Positions 1 through 9,400 of a stretch of 11,039 bases of DNA are shown one piece after another. The notes below the pieces were generated by a model that saw only the letters and a list, made by a program, of their open reading frames with translations, had not been told where the DNA came from and did not search any database. The number at the start of each line of letters is the position of its first letter. Positions within the stretch are counted from its first letter, which is position 1. The stretch lies in the NCBI GenBank assembly GCA_024699005.1, contig JAILQN010000035.1, forward strand, positions 1-11,039, written 5' to 3'. The position numbers were made by a program, and so were the translations under genes. This DNA comes from Clostridia bacterium. Its GTDB lineage: Bacteria > Bacillota_A > Clostridia > Oscillospirales > Acutalibacteraceae.

Positions 1-373
1 CTCCCCCTCGCTGTTTGTGCGCCAGACCAAAACCAAGGAGGGCATCGTTTCCGACGAGTTCTCCCGCGGGGCGGTCGCCATAGACATAACCCTGACGGAT
101 GAGCTTATCCGCGAGGGTACGGGACGCGATACGGTGCGTCAGTGCCAGCTTGCCAGGAAGGAAGCGGGCTTTGACGTGGACCGCCATATAGAGATCTCCA
201 TCACCTCGGATTCAGCATCTCTTATCGACGCGCTCAGAGAGCAGAGCGATCATATGGCGTCCGAGCTGCTTGCGGACAGGCTTCTTATCGGCGAGCCGCT
301 CGGCAAAGCCGACTACGTGAAGGAAGCCGATATCGGAGACGATAAGGCGGTCATCTCGGTAATGGGAGTCTGA
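1..373 (+). CDS. ileS: Isoleucyl-tRNA synthetase, C-terminal fragment (5' end outside window)
   Basis: Partial gene entering from the left edge. Codons run from base 2 and give 123 residues before TGA at 371-373. The sequence matches the C-terminal tRNA-anticodon-binding/DUF5915 region of long-form IleS: a beta segment (AVAIDITLTDELIREG) runs into the helix that starts with the conserved arrangement R-D-T-V-R-Q and the phrase RKEAGFDVDRHI. In other IleS proteins this region reads REVVRRIQ..RKEAGFEV.DRI. The complete enzyme charges tRNA-Ile in the cytoplasm. The catalytic HIGH and KMSKS regions lie upstream of the window and cannot be checked. A GTG at 17 is an internal valine, not a start. 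The gene is followed 8 nt after its stop by trmK, so the two are probably co-transcribed. Assignment is by recalled family motifs; a related class I synthetase such as ValRS or LeuRS is less likely given this C-terminal arrangement. Confidence 0.85.
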   Translation, partial: SPSLFVRQTKTKEGIVSDEFSRGAVAIDITLTDELIREGTGRDTVRQCQLARKEAGFDVDRHIEISITSDSASLIDALREQSDHMASELLADRLLIGEPLGKADYVKEADIGDDKAVISVMGV

Positions 374-381
374 CGAAACTC

Positions 382-1002
382 TTGATCAGTCTTTCACCAA
401 GATTAAAGGCCGTCGCGGATGCGGTGCGTCCGGGAGTCAAAACGTGCGACGTGGGTTCAGATCACGCCTATCTGCCGGCTTATCTGTATCTGAACGGAGT
501 ATCCTCCGATATCTGCGCCGCCGATATCGCCGACGAACCGCTTGAAAACGCCCGCAGGACGCTTATCCGTTATTCCCTGACCGATAAGATCGGGCTTGTA
601 AAATCGGACGGACTCCGGAATATCGATCCGGACACCCGTGAGATCGTTATTGCCGGCATGGGCGGCGATCTTATCTCGCGCATCATCGACGCCGCACCGT
701 GGACGAAGAACGCCGACGTCCATCTGGTCATGCAGCCGATGACCCGCGCGGCGGAACTGAGGCGATATCTTTTCGAAAACGGATTTGATATCCGCGAAGA
801 GCGTATCGCGCGCGAGGGCAGACGGGTGTATCTTATAATCAGCGCTTTTTACGACGGGATCGTCCGCGGATTCTCCGAAGAGTATTATTATTTCGGTCTG
901 ATCACGCCGGACACTCCGGACGGCGCGGCGTTTATTGAAAAGCAGAAGAAAATCATCACTTCAAAGCATATGAACCCGGAAGAGAAGGAGGCTGACGAAT
1001 GA
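382..1002 (+). CDS. trmK: tRNA (adenine(22)-N(1))-methyltransferase TrmK
   Basis: A 206-residue Rossmann-fold SAM-dependent methyltransferase of the TrmK/COG2384 family, which methylates N1 of A22 in the D-arm region of bacterial tRNAs. It shows the family hallmarks: N-terminal LSPRLKAVADAV, SAM-binding motif I DVGSDHAYLP (23-32), the acidic strand AADIADEPLENA (46-57), AGMGG (91-95), and LVMQPM (115-120) followed by LRRYLFENGF. The start is taken as TTG at 382, since no ATG or GTG lies in frame near the conserved N-terminus. GGGAG at 364-368, inside the ileS end, is a plausible but distant ribosome binding site. The C-terminal helical tail (about 180-206) looks shorter than in Bacillus TrmK, which is roughly 238 residues by recollection. 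The stop overlaps the next gene's start in ATGA (999-1002), which points to translational coupling. Confidence 0.9.
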   Translation: MISLSPRLKAVADAVRPGVKTCDVGSDHAYLPAYLYLNGVSSDICAADIADEPLENARRTLIRYSLTDKIGLVKSDGLRNIDPDTREIVIAGMGGDLISRIIDAAPWTKNADVHLVMQPMTRAAELRRYLFENGFDIREERIAREGRRVYLIISAFYDGIVRGFSEEYYYFGLITPDTPDGAAFIEKQKKIITSKHMNPEEKEADE

Positions 1003-2840
1003 AAAACCTGAAACAAGCGCTTTGCATTATGCTTGCGGCGGTTATGCTGCTGACCTGCGCGGCGGTGCCCGTTTTCGCGGCTGTTGATTTTGAGTATCAC
1101 TATTCCGACGAACAGCACACGGGCATCGTGATCGACAAATTCACAGGGACCGTGCCGGCGGACGGCATGGTGGAGATCCCCGCGACCATCGAAGCTTTGC
1201 CTGTGGTGCGTATAGCCGACGGCGCGTTTGCGGACAACGCGGCTCTCAGGGCGGTCATCCTGCCCGTATCCACAGTAGTCGTGGACGCCGGAGCCTTTAC
1301 CGGCTGCGCGAACGAGATCCGTCTGCTTGTCGCGGCGCCGTCAAACACCGGCGACAAATACGCATCCGACGTTTCCGCTTTCAATATGAACGGCACGAGG
1401 CTTATGTCCTATACGGGGCTTGAAGCTTCCGTAGCCTTGCCTTACGGCTGCACTTCGATCGCCCCCGGCGCTTTTAAGGGCAATACCGCGATACAGACCC
1501 TGCGTCTTACTACCGACGTCACGTCCATAGGCGAGAGCGCGTTTGAAAACTGCGTAAACCTTAAAGAGATAATCATCGACACCGGGCGGCAGACTTATAC
1601 CCCCGAAGTAGGCGTGAACGCCTTCAGAAACACGCCCGTTCAGAACAATAACCCCGAATTTTTTATGATAGGCTCCACGCTCGTCAAATACACGGGCAGC
1701 GACGCGAGCGTCACCGTGCCCGCGAAAGCCGTCAGGATATCGTCCGAGGCGTTTGTCAACGAGGCTGCGGCGGGCATAGCGTCCAGAATAAAGATACCTG
1801 CCACGGCAAAGATGTTCGACAGCGGCTGTTTCCTGACGTATAACGGCTCTATAAAGCTTATTGCCGCCCTGACTGTCTATGCAGGCAGCGAGGCGCAGGC
1901 CTACTGCAACCGGCTGACGATGCCGTACTCGCTGCTTTACCTGCCCTGCGATGCGGACGTTGACGGCACAGTCACCGCCGAAGACGCAAGGTTCGCGCTG
2001 CGCGTTTCCGCGAAGCTTGAAAAAGTCCCTACGGCATACCCCTTCACCAAGATCTGCGATATGGACGGCGACAGCCGCATAACCGCCTCCGACGCGCGGT
2101 TCATCCTGCGGGTCTCCGCTTCGCTGGAGCGCGCCCCGTCCGAAGATATCACAAGCGAGTCCGACATCGTGACAGAGCCGAGCGGCACGTATGACGCTCT
2201 GCTGCTTCTGGCGCAGGTAATAGGCAATACGCGCAATCAGGCGCAGTCATATATGCTCTACGAGTATCAGGAGTTCACAGAGGCGAACATGAACAACACC
2301 ACGCGCATGTATCTCAGCTGGTTTGACGAGCAGCTCACGCATAAGGATGCCGCGGAAAACAAGACCTATATCATGAATTCGCCCGACGGCATGTCCAAAC
2401 TCAGGGAAATGAAACTGAGGGACACTACCATAGTCAAAGACTGCCGGCTTTCCACCAATCCCGACGGCACGGGCAATATCCATATAGAACTGTATGACGA
2501 GCGCCTTGATATGCGCGACACATACAAGAATCCGCTTACGATGGAGATGTTCCCCGTCGAGCCTGTCGGGACCTATACCGACCGTGTACGCAAGCGCTGG
2601 TGGTTCAACGATTCCGGCACGAACCTGCATTTTACCATGACCTATACGGGCTGTACGCTGGACGCCGCGTTCGACCCCGCGAACCGCAGGCTGATCAGTA
2701 TGAAGATGGATATGAAGTATTACTTCGACATCGATCCCGGTTCGATACAGAATTTCCCGATCCTCGACGCTTCCTACGGCAACGACGGGGCAAACGCCAC
2801 AAGACACGACAGTCTGTCGTATTCGGGATTCAGGTATTAA
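999..2840 (+). CDS. Secreted leucine-rich-repeat (BspA-type) protein with internal dockerin-like EF-hand pair
   Basis: A 613-residue exported protein of unknown specific function. It starts with a signal peptide (basic MKNLKQ, hydrophobic core 7-25, likely cleavage after VFA near 27). Residues about 55-300 carry LRR_5/BspA-type repeats, seen as recurring ...I...AF..n..l..l.lp units (for example GAF at 75-77, 98-100 and 157-159, SAF at 180-182). They end in a capping segment ending AGSEAQAYCNRL. Residues 316-380 form a dockerin type I-like pair: D318/D320/D322...D329 and D354/D356/D358...D365, each followed by DAR..LRVSA.LE. About 230 residues follow (398-613) with a helix, then beta-rich segments, with no recognised family. 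The start is ATG 999, placed by AAGGAGG at 985-991 with a 7-nt spacer and overlapping the trmK stop. Such LRR proteins often act in surface adhesion. The internal rather than terminal dockerin is unusual. Confidence 0.85.
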   Translation: MKNLKQALCIMLAAVMLLTCAAVPVFAAVDFEYHYSDEQHTGIVIDKFTGTVPADGMVEIPATIEALPVVRIADGAFADNAALRAVILPVSTVVVDAGAFTGCANEIRLLVAAPSNTGDKYASDVSAFNMNGTRLMSYTGLEASVALPYGCTSIAPGAFKGNTAIQTLRLTTDVTSIGESAFENCVNLKEIIIDTGRQTYTPEVGVNAFRNTPVQNNNPEFFMIGSTLVKYTGSDASVTVPAKAVRISSEAFVNEAAAGIASRIKIPATAKMFDSGCFLTYNGSIKLIAALTVYAGSEAQAYCNRLTMPYSLLYLPCDADVDGTVTAEDARFALRVSAKLEKVPTAYPFTKICDMDGDSRITASDARFILRVSASLERAPSEDITSESDIVTEPSGTYDALLLLAQVIGNTRNQAQSYMLYEYQEFTEANMNNTTRMYLSWFDEQLTHKDAAENKTYIMNSPDGMSKLREMKLRDTTIVKDCRLSTNPDGTGNIHIELYDERLDMRDTYKNPLTMEMFPVEPVGTYTDRVRKRWWFNDSGTNLHFTMTYTGCTLDAAFDPANRRLISMKMDMKYYFDIDPGSIQNFPILDASYGNDGANATRHDSLSYSGFRY

Positions 2841-2847
2841 ATAGCTC

Positions 2848-2877
2848 TTGACAATCCTTCCAGTCATAATGTATAAT
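2848..2877 (+). promoter_or_regulatory. Perfect-consensus sigma-A promoter
   Basis: TTGACA at 2848-2853 and TATAAT at 2872-2877 are separated by 18 bp and lie in a short A/T-rich gap starting 8 nt after the preceding stop codon. Transcription would begin near 2884, leaving a leader of about 35 nt before the ATG at 2920. Both hexamers match the vegetative consensus exactly, so strong constitutive transcription of the downstream membrane protein is inferred. Confidence 0.85.
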
Positions 2878-2919
2878 TAAACAGATTAAACTCGTATTAT
2901 CTACCCGGGAGTGAAACAT

Positions 2920-4095
2920 ATGGCAGACAAAGCAGCAAAGAAAGCCGCCAAGGCCGCGAAAAAAGACAAGAAGATCGAAAAAAAAGCAGCCAAAAAGCAG
3001 GCCAAGCTCGACAAAAAGAATATCGGCGCGGATATTGAACAGCAGACTCCGGTGTCCGAGAATCTTGATATGCCCGATGTGCCTGTAGCGAAGACCAAAA
3101 AGGAGATCGCCGCAGAGCGCAAGGCTGTCAAGAAAGAGAAAAAAGCCGTCCGCAGAGAGGCTTTTGAGCACAGCGCAAAGTACAACAAGGGGCAGAGGAT
3201 CCTGCTCAGCGTGCTGAGTTTGTTTATCATAATCATGATAGCGGTCTGCACCGGGCTTATGATAGACAGTCTTTCCAATCTTTCCAAGACAGCGCCCGAT
3301 CACGTTGCCGTGCTGTCTGAGACCAAAGAGAAAAAGGGCAAGACGGCAGAGAGCAACGCCACGCCTGCTACCTCTGCTGCTGCTCCCGCAGGCACGAAAA
3401 GCGCAGCACCGGCCGAAGCCGGGTCCGGCGCTTCGTCCGATGCCGGCGCTGTCGCGGGCGAGCTCAATATGACCGACAAGGCGAGCGTTGTGGAATACTA
3501 CAAAGCCGCGCACGCAAAGGCTCTGGCGAATGCGTCCAAGGTGACGAGGGTCTACGATAATTCGACAAACTATAACAGCGTGCTCGAGATCGGCAACAAC
3601 TCCACCCTTGCCGGCATTGCCCAGAAGCTGATGGGCACTTTCCTCAAAGAGAATACGGAAGCTCTTGAGTTCACAGGCAGCGATATAGGCGCGAATTTCC
3701 CGCCCGCAGGCGGCAACTCCAACGGCCTGACCGCCGACATGATCAGCGACTTTTCCTGCACCGAGGACGGCTCCAATTACATCATCAGTCTGACGATCGA
3801 CAGCACGGAGGACAACCCGGACAAGGGCGAAAAGACCGGTAACCTCTGCACAGTAGTCGACGAAGCGGGCGTCAAGGAAGCCGCCGGCAGCATGGTCAAG
3901 CTTGAGGGAATGGAGAACCATTACATCGGCGCAACCGCCACCGCCACGATAGACAAGGCGACGGGCAATCTTATCCACCTGGAGACCGACGTTCCCTCCT
4001 ACATGATCTTCGCCAAGGCTTCGGTCATGATAGTCAGCGTGGAGAACGCGAGGATCGGCCTTGAGTTCCAGCAGAAGTGGGATGTGGAGTATTGA
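2920..4095 (+). CDS. Single-pass membrane protein with Lys/Ala-rich cytoplasmic tail and extracytoplasmic domain
   Basis: A 391-residue protein of no recognised family. Residues 1-85 are rich in Lys, Ala and Glu and probably form charged helices or coiled coils in the cytoplasm. Residues 94-115 form one hydrophobic transmembrane helix (ILLSVLSLFIIIMIAVCTGL). The positively charged flank places the N-terminus inside. A Ser/Ala/Pro/Gly-rich linker (about 144-181) leads to a folded outer domain (about 184-391). That domain has an N-terminal helix (VVEYYKAAHAKALANASKV) and later beta strands with the phrase ATIDKATGNLIHLETD. The start is ATG 2920, supported by GGGAG at 2907-2911 with an 8-nt spacer. 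A GTG at 2911 is in frame but overlaps that site. The gene has its own consensus promoter and a terminator at 4134-4161, so it can act as a single transcription unit. The outer domain resembles the C-terminal region of the preceding LRR protein. Confidence 0.85.
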   Translation: MADKAAKKAAKAAKKDKKIEKKAAKKQAKLDKKNIGADIEQQTPVSENLDMPDVPVAKTKKEIAAERKAVKKEKKAVRREAFEHSAKYNKGQRILLSVLSLFIIIMIAVCTGLMIDSLSNLSKTAPDHVAVLSETKEKKGKTAESNATPATSAAAPAGTKSAAPAEAGSGASSDAGAVAGELNMTDKASVVEYYKAAHAKALANASKVTRVYDNSTNYNSVLEIGNNSTLAGIAQKLMGTFLKENTEALEFTGSDIGANFPPAGGNSNGLTADMISDFSCTEDGSNYIISLTIDSTEDNPDKGEKTGNLCTVVDEAGVKEAAGSMVKLEGMENHYIGATATATIDKATGNLIHLETDVPSYMIFAKASVMIVSVENARIGLEFQQKWDVEY

Positions 4096-4126
4096 GTTTT
4101 TAGTGTTGAGTTTTAAGTTTTGAGAA
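4088..4126 (+). repeat. Degenerate TTGAGTTTT-type short repeat
   Basis: Directly at and after the TGA stop, the motif TTGAGTTTT occurs at 4092-4100 and 4106-4114, followed by the related AAGTTTTGAG at 4115-4124. It is a low-complexity, T/G-rich run between the gene and its terminator. It is not itself a hairpin. Confidence 0.5.
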
Positions 4127-4133
4127 TATGATG

Positions 4134-4161
4134 ACCGGGCTGCATTTTGCAGTCCGGTTTT
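4134..4161 (+). terminator. Intrinsic (Rho-independent) terminator
   Basis: ACCGGGCTGCA (4134-4144) pairs with TGCAGTCCGGT (4148-4158) across a TTT loop. This gives an 11-bp stem containing one G-U pair, followed by T-rich sequence (TTTT at 4158-4161, then GCTTCGCTTTATTTC). It lies 38 nt after the stop of the membrane protein gene and separates it from the next unit. Confidence 0.85.
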
Positions 4162-4248
4162 GCTTCGCTTTATTTCATTGAGCCGCCCCGGAATAAAGCT
4201 TGAAAAACAGCAATTATCTGTTTGTATACATATCTGACGTATTGCAGA

Positions 4249-4278
4249 TTGATTTGTGTTTGCCTTATATGTTATAAT
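4249..4278 (+). promoter_or_regulatory. Extended -10 sigma-A promoter of the hydrolase gene
   Basis: TATAAT at 4273-4278 is preceded by TG at 4270-4271 with one base between, which is an extended -10. TTGATT at 4249-4254 stands 18 bp upstream as a -35. The start site would fall near 4285, about 60 nt before the ATG at 4347. Confidence 0.75.
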
Positions 4279-4346
4279 CCCGGACAGGACACAGTGCCGT
4301 GTCCCTGCGCACTCTCAATTTCAAAACGTCACTTAAGAGGTGTATC

Positions 4347-5912
4347 ATGAAAATCAGAAAGCTCATATCCGTACTGCTTGCCGTGTTTCTGTTTGCGCAG
4401 CTGTGTCTGCCGGCGGTATCTGCCGGGGGAGAGGAGATCCGGCAGACTCCGATCATCACTGTCCCGGGCACGTCCAACTGCCATATCGTGAACGGTAACG
4501 GTGACGTGATAATCCCGAACAGCTCAAATGACTTCGGCGAACTGATCAAAGACCGCGAATTCATGGAACCGCTGCTGAAGCAGTTTGCGAAAAGCGTTGC
4601 AACGAATTGCTGGGACAAATACTGCGATATGCTGGTCGGGGCGCTGACGCCCATTTGGGAGGATCAGCTCTTTGACGGGAACGGCGAGCCGACCCACGGG
4701 GATGCCCCGCAGAACGTGGACTGGTCTGCCGTTCAGCATAAGACTTCCGGTTTTACCGTCAATGATTTCGTCTTTAAATATGACTGGAGGCTGGATCCGT
4801 TTGCTGCGGCGGCTCAGCTGGACGGGTATATAGACAACGTGCTTGCCGCCACGGGCGCGGAAAAGGTCGCGCTTGTCGGCAGGTGTTACGGCGCCAACGT
4901 GCTGAGCGCTTACCTTGCGGAATACGGCACGGAGAAGGTGAGCGACAGTATATATTACTGCTCTCTGGCGAAGGGGAACGAGCAGGTGGACGCTCTGTAT
5001 ACAGGCAGTATAGCTCTTGACGCTGATATCCTGGATATGTACGCGAATTATTTCCTGAAAGTTCAGAAACCGGTCGAAGACGACGATCTGACCCTCTTCC
5101 TTGCGTCGCTCGTGACTCTGATGAATTACACATGCTCGCTCGATCTGACAGCCGCTGCGCTGGAGAAGCTCATCGGAAAATTCAAAGACAATATCCTTCC
5201 CCGTATATTGAGGGCGGGCTACGGCACCTATCCCGGTTACTGGTCTATGGTCTCGTCCGAAGCGTACGAGAGCGCGAAGGAGTATGTTTTCGCCGACAAC
5301 GCCGGCGATTATGCCGGACTTATTGAAAAGACCGACCGCTATCATTACGAAGTGCAGGAAAAGCTTGACGATATCCTTGACGGCTGCATCGCCGACGGTA
5401 TGCGGATAATGGTCATCTGTAAATACAATGAGCCCGCCTATCCGTTTTTTGAGGGCTGCGATTATCAGTCGGACAATTCCTGCTCGCTGGGTAAACAGTC
5501 CTTCGGCGCGACTGCAAGCAAAATCAATAAGTTCCTCGGCGACGATTATATAGCCGGCAGGACTGCGCAGGGCTTCGGGGATTATATTTCCCCTGACAGG
5601 AAGATAGACGCCTCCACCGCGAAATTCGCGGACTGCACGTGGTTTTTCAAGAACGTGGATCACCTGGATCACGACGGTTTTCTTATGAGACTTATTGAGC
5701 TGGGCACTCAGTCGCAGGTACAGTTTACCGTCCGGGATACCGGAACGTATCCGCAGTTTATAAAGAAGCTTCCTGACGGCAGCTTCGGGGCCGTCACGGC
5801 GGACGACGAAGAGGACGCGATATGGGCGAAGACACCCTTCTTCACGGCGCTGAAAAACCTTTTCTCTTCACTCTTCGCGCTTTTGCGGAAGCTGATGTCC
5901 GGTGAAAAATAA
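4347..5912 (+). CDS. Secreted alpha/beta-hydrolase-like protein with a Cys nucleophile elbow (GRCYG)
   Basis: A 521-residue exported protein. The signal peptide runs from MKIRKL to about A26 (VSA/GG). The rest looks like an alpha/beta hydrolase of the lipase/acyltransferase (LCAT-like) kind. A strand with a possible oxyanion region (IITVPGT, 36-42) is followed by FVFKYDWRLDP (141-151). The nucleophile elbow VALVGRCYGAN (174-184) holds Cys180 in the place of the usual Ser of GxSxG. Candidate acid residues are D376 (QSDNS) or D372, and candidate bases are H439 or H442 in DHLDHDGF. The C-terminus (about 500-518) is a hydrophobic, amphipathic helix that may touch the membrane. The start is ATG 4347, because AAGAGG at 4335-4340 is well spaced and the signal peptide begins there; the in-frame GTG at 4299 would add 16 non-signal residues. 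Substrate is unknown. It has its own promoter and no clear terminator of its own. Confidence 0.8.
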   Translation: MKIRKLISVLLAVFLFAQLCLPAVSAGGEEIRQTPIITVPGTSNCHIVNGNGDVIIPNSSNDFGELIKDREFMEPLLKQFAKSVATNCWDKYCDMLVGALTPIWEDQLFDGNGEPTHGDAPQNVDWSAVQHKTSGFTVNDFVFKYDWRLDPFAAAAQLDGYIDNVLAATGAEKVALVGRCYGANVLSAYLAEYGTEKVSDSIYYCSLAKGNEQVDALYTGSIALDADILDMYANYFLKVQKPVEDDDLTLFLASLVTLMNYTCSLDLTAAALEKLIGKFKDNILPRILRAGYGTYPGYWSMVSSEAYESAKEYVFADNAGDYAGLIEKTDRYHYEVQEKLDDILDGCIADGMRIMVICKYNEPAYPFFEGCDYQSDNSCSLGKQSFGATASKINKFLGDDYIAGRTAQGFGDYISPDRKIDASTAKFADCTWFFKNVDHLDHDGFLMRLIELGTQSQVQFTVRDTGTYPQFIKKLPDGSFGAVTADDEEDAIWAKTPFFTALKNLFSSLFALLRKLMSGEK

Positions 5913-6061
5913 GATTCTGCACGGAATTTCGAGGGATAATGGTTAAACGCATCTTGTCCCATTGACAAGCAATGATTACTGATAGGCATATCAACAGCAT
6001 GGCATACCATATCGATCAATCTGCTTACTACGGTGAAGCATTGCTGTTTCGATTCCTTCGC

Positions 6062-6087
6062 GTAGCGCGCGTTCTTAACGCGCCTCA
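6062..6087 (-). repeat. Palindromic intergenic element, copy 1
   Basis: Read on the minus strand, this is the arm TGAGGCGCGT, a 5-nt centre TAAGA, then the arm ACGCGCGCTAC. The core GCGCGTT (6067-6073) and AACGCGC (6077-6083) forms a perfect 7-bp stem with a CTT loop. The same two arms recur in opposite orientation at 6214-6239 with a different centre. Confidence 0.75.
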
Positions 6088-6213
6088 ATACAGACAACAA
6101 CCATTCATCCCGTATTCGTCTGCGACTTATTTGGTTGAAAAATACAGTTTTACGGTAATCTGTATAACTATAAATGCGATATACGTGAACATTGTATAAG
6201 GTTATTGATTATA

Positions 6214-6239
6214 TGAGGCGCGTGGGGCACGCGCGCTAC
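6214..6239 (+). repeat. Palindromic intergenic element, copy 2
   Basis: Arms TGAGGCGCGT (6214-6223) and ACGCGCGCTAC (6229-6239) flank the centre GGGGC. GCGCGTG (6218-6224) pairs with CACGCGC (6228-6234) over a GGG loop. Both arms are identical to copy 1 while the loop bases differ, and both copies still fold. Weaker similarity (GGTTnTTG) extends on the outer left side of both copies. Confidence 0.75.
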
Positions 6240-6360
6240 AATCGTGGCAATAAGATGATATATAAACAATCTGATTTGCGTCAAAACTGAACCGGATTAT
6301 TACATGAAAATCCGGAAAACCGGAAACATAAACGGTCCGCCGGAGCAACGGCACAATTAT

Positions 6361-6391
6361 ACGTCCCCGCCTCTCATCCGGGCGGGGACGT
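6361..6391 (-). terminator. GC-rich hairpin, probable terminator of the minus-strand gene
   Basis: ACGTCCCCGCC (6361-6371) and GGCGGGGACGT (6381-6391) form a perfect 11-bp stem around a 9-nt loop. It lies about 50 nt beyond the stop codon of the 1108-residue protein gene. The sequence after the stem on the minus strand (ATAATTGTG) has only a weak T content, and the plus side reads GGTTTGTGT. Termination is therefore likely but not canonical, and it could serve both converging transcripts. Confidence 0.55.
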
Positions 6392-6440
6392 GGTTTGTGT
6401 ATAGGCGTAAAGGCTGCGGGGACCTGCCGCCGTTAGCTTA

Positions 6441-9400
6441 TTACGCCTTGTCGAACGTCAGCTGAAGTTTAGCGGAGAAACGCAGTATCTGCCGTGCGTC
6501 GTCGGCGAGCACCTGCCCGTTGCCGTCCACGTCGGCTGCAAGCTGCTGCGCCTCACTGAGGTCCTCAAGTTTTGCGGAGAAGCGGAGGGCAAGGCGTGCG
6601 TCATCGGCGAGGATCTGTCCGTTGCCGTCGATATCACCGATGATCAAAGATTCGTCCAAAGTGAAAGAACAGGTCTCTTCAAATCCGCAAACGATACATG
6701 TATGGATCTTCAGACCTTCTTCCGACAGAGTCGCGGGCTTTTGTATTGTCCATTTGCTGAACGTATGAACATGACTGTCTCTGTCAGGCCCGAATATCAA
6801 TGCTGTGGCTCCGGGAATTTCCTCACTCAGAACGTAATTGAACTTCACAGTTTCTTCGGTTGCAGTTATCTGATCTATATAGAGCAGATTATCATCAATA
6901 AACAAATCGCCTTCTGTGGCATCTCTTACGACCAGAAGAACGTATTCGGCGCCGACTAATGCTTTGTCATATTCAGCGGTATATATCAGTTCGTCCCGAA
7001 GCGGAGCTTTTGTCTTTTGATTATTAAGTATATTGTTCTGCTGAGGTTTTCGATCCCATTCACAAATAAGACCATGCTGTGTTAATCTGCTTGGGGACGA
7101 TCCGGCTCCGTCGTGCTCTTCATCATTCCATTCGCCGCTTCTGTAAAGCTCAATACTGTCTTCGTTTTTATATTCTCCATCCGGATAGAGAATTGATTTC
7201 GGTTCATCCTCTGCCCAATTGGTATACGTCATAGCCGAGCCGGGCTCCGTGATCCAGAACCATTCCCGTTCTACACGGTAACCACCGATCCAATAGAATT
7301 CTTTTGTTCCGTCGTTAATCAAAGTATTGACAAATTCCTGTTCGCCACTGTCTTCAATACAAAGAAGATGACCTCCAAGATTCTCACAGAATGATTTTGC
7401 CTCCCCCCATGGCAGAGTGACGTCAAAGACCTGATAATAGTGACCCTTATATTGCCTCAGTCTGTTCGTGTTTTTTTTGATTTTGATAATACCCGCATCC
7501 CAGGCATCACTGATATATGAATCAATTACTTTCGATTCATAATTATTTGCATAGAACTCAAAATGATAACGACCTTCTTCGACAAAAAACCTGAAGCCTC
7601 CGCCATCGTCAGTCGTAGTTGTTTGTGAAGTTCCGTCCGAATCACGGATGATTTTAACGGTCACACCGGAAAGCGCAGTCCCGTCATCCTCATCGACAAC
7701 CTTGCCGGTTGCGCTGTATCCGCTTTTTTTCATTTTGATATCGATCGTTTTGGTGTCCTGTAAAACATGGATCGATACAGTCTGATCGGGATAGCCCTCC
7801 GCGGAGAACGTGACGTTATGCACTCCGCTCGGGAAATAAAAGACCGTTTTACCGTTTTCGTCCGTAACCGTTTCGGTTTCCTCATATTTATTATTGCCGT
7901 CCGCATCACATAAACCTGTTGCCGCATTGACCGATACGTTTTCCAGCGGATTATCATCGGTATCCGTTACCGTAATATCGCAGCGATATGCAGTATTCGG
8001 ACACAGGCTGAGTGAAAATTTAAACGGGACTATTTTAAGATTGCAGTCGCACAGCTTCCAGGTGCATTCCGGGGCGATCTTTATATCTTTGCTCTTATTG
8101 AATATTCTCCCTGTTAAGTCACATGAAAGATAAAGCCTGATATCTCCGTTGAAGCAATTGAGATATGCGCAGGTATGTATGGAATCCGGTTTTGTTATTT
8201 TCAGAAGTTCGGCAGGGTCCAGAGTATCGGCGTTCAGCGTTAATTTTGCGCCGCCTTCAGGCTCAAGCGATATCTCTATAACCTTGACGAAAGAAATACC
8301 CGGTCCCAGTTTGACGCCGACCTTTATTTCCGCGTTTCCTTCCAGCTTCGGCAGGAGTTTGATCTCGGGACCGGAACAAAGGTTCCGGAAACCGCTTTCT
8401 TCGTCATATCTGAAGCCTACTGTTATCGTAATAAAATCAATAACGATCGAAACGGACAAAGACGCTTCCACATGCAGATTTACGTCTACGTCGATAATGA
8501 TCCCGGCGGGTGTGACAAAATCGATCTCACCGAGTTTGAAATCATGTGCGACCGCTCCGGTCAATGTGACGGAACCGGTTATTTTGAAATCGATTCTGAC
8601 CTGGCAATAGAAATAATCACTGTATGAATTCCAGAAATCCCATCTCCATTCCCAGTTGGCATCATAATATATGCGGATATTGAAATCCAGCGCCGCTTTT
8701 ATTTCGCCGCTGACCTTCACGCTGAAATCGGAATCCTCATCTCCGACAAGATATTTTTCCAGAATGGTCCATTTCAGTTCCGAAGACCATGTATCATCAA
8801 CATCAACCAGTTCCGCTTTCATTTTGGGATTGAGGGAAGCCGTCTCCTCATTGTCCCATTGCGCGATCCCGTCATATACGATGTTGTCATCCGCATTTGT
8901 CATATCGACCGTTATATCCGACCCGTCCGGAGCAGAGCTTAAATCAATGTCAATATACTGAAAATAATCGGAATGTGAAGCGTCCTGATCTTCCGTTACG
9001 GTCACGGTGGATCCGCTGACTTTTACGGATTTGACTTTCAGAAGATACAGATCATCATCTGTCCCGAACTCCAGAACATCCCCCTCGGACAGTGACGTCA
9101 GCGAATCATCACAGTTTGAGAAAACGTATTTCCCGGTCTCTTTATCATAGGAGACCAAAGTGTTATTATCTGCGGAAGATACCGTTTCTTTTGCACCGTC
9201 AACAAGCACGGCAAAATTCTCATCTTCCCGCTCGTCAAAATTAATGATCACACTGTCATCGAAATCATCAACTGTTTTCCGGTCGAATATCGCAAATTGT
9301 TCGGAGTATTCAATGACCGAAAAAGGCTTGCATAAAGCCATCATGTTCTCATCCAGCATAAAAGCCTTTAATATGAAGTATTCCGGCATTTCATCGATTT

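Larger units (their letters stand above)
5913..6440. other. Intergenic region between convergent genes, without a convincing gene
   Basis: 528 bp between the ends of two convergent genes. It contains two inverted copies of one palindromic element (6062-6087 and 6214-6239), a CCGGATT/AATCCGG inverted repeat (6292-6298 and 6309-6315) and a strong GC-rich hairpin (6361-6391). A 75-codon open frame at 5972-6199 spans one palindrome and lacks a clear ribosome binding site and protein-like composition, so I do not call it a gene. No RNA gene is recognised. Confidence 0.7.
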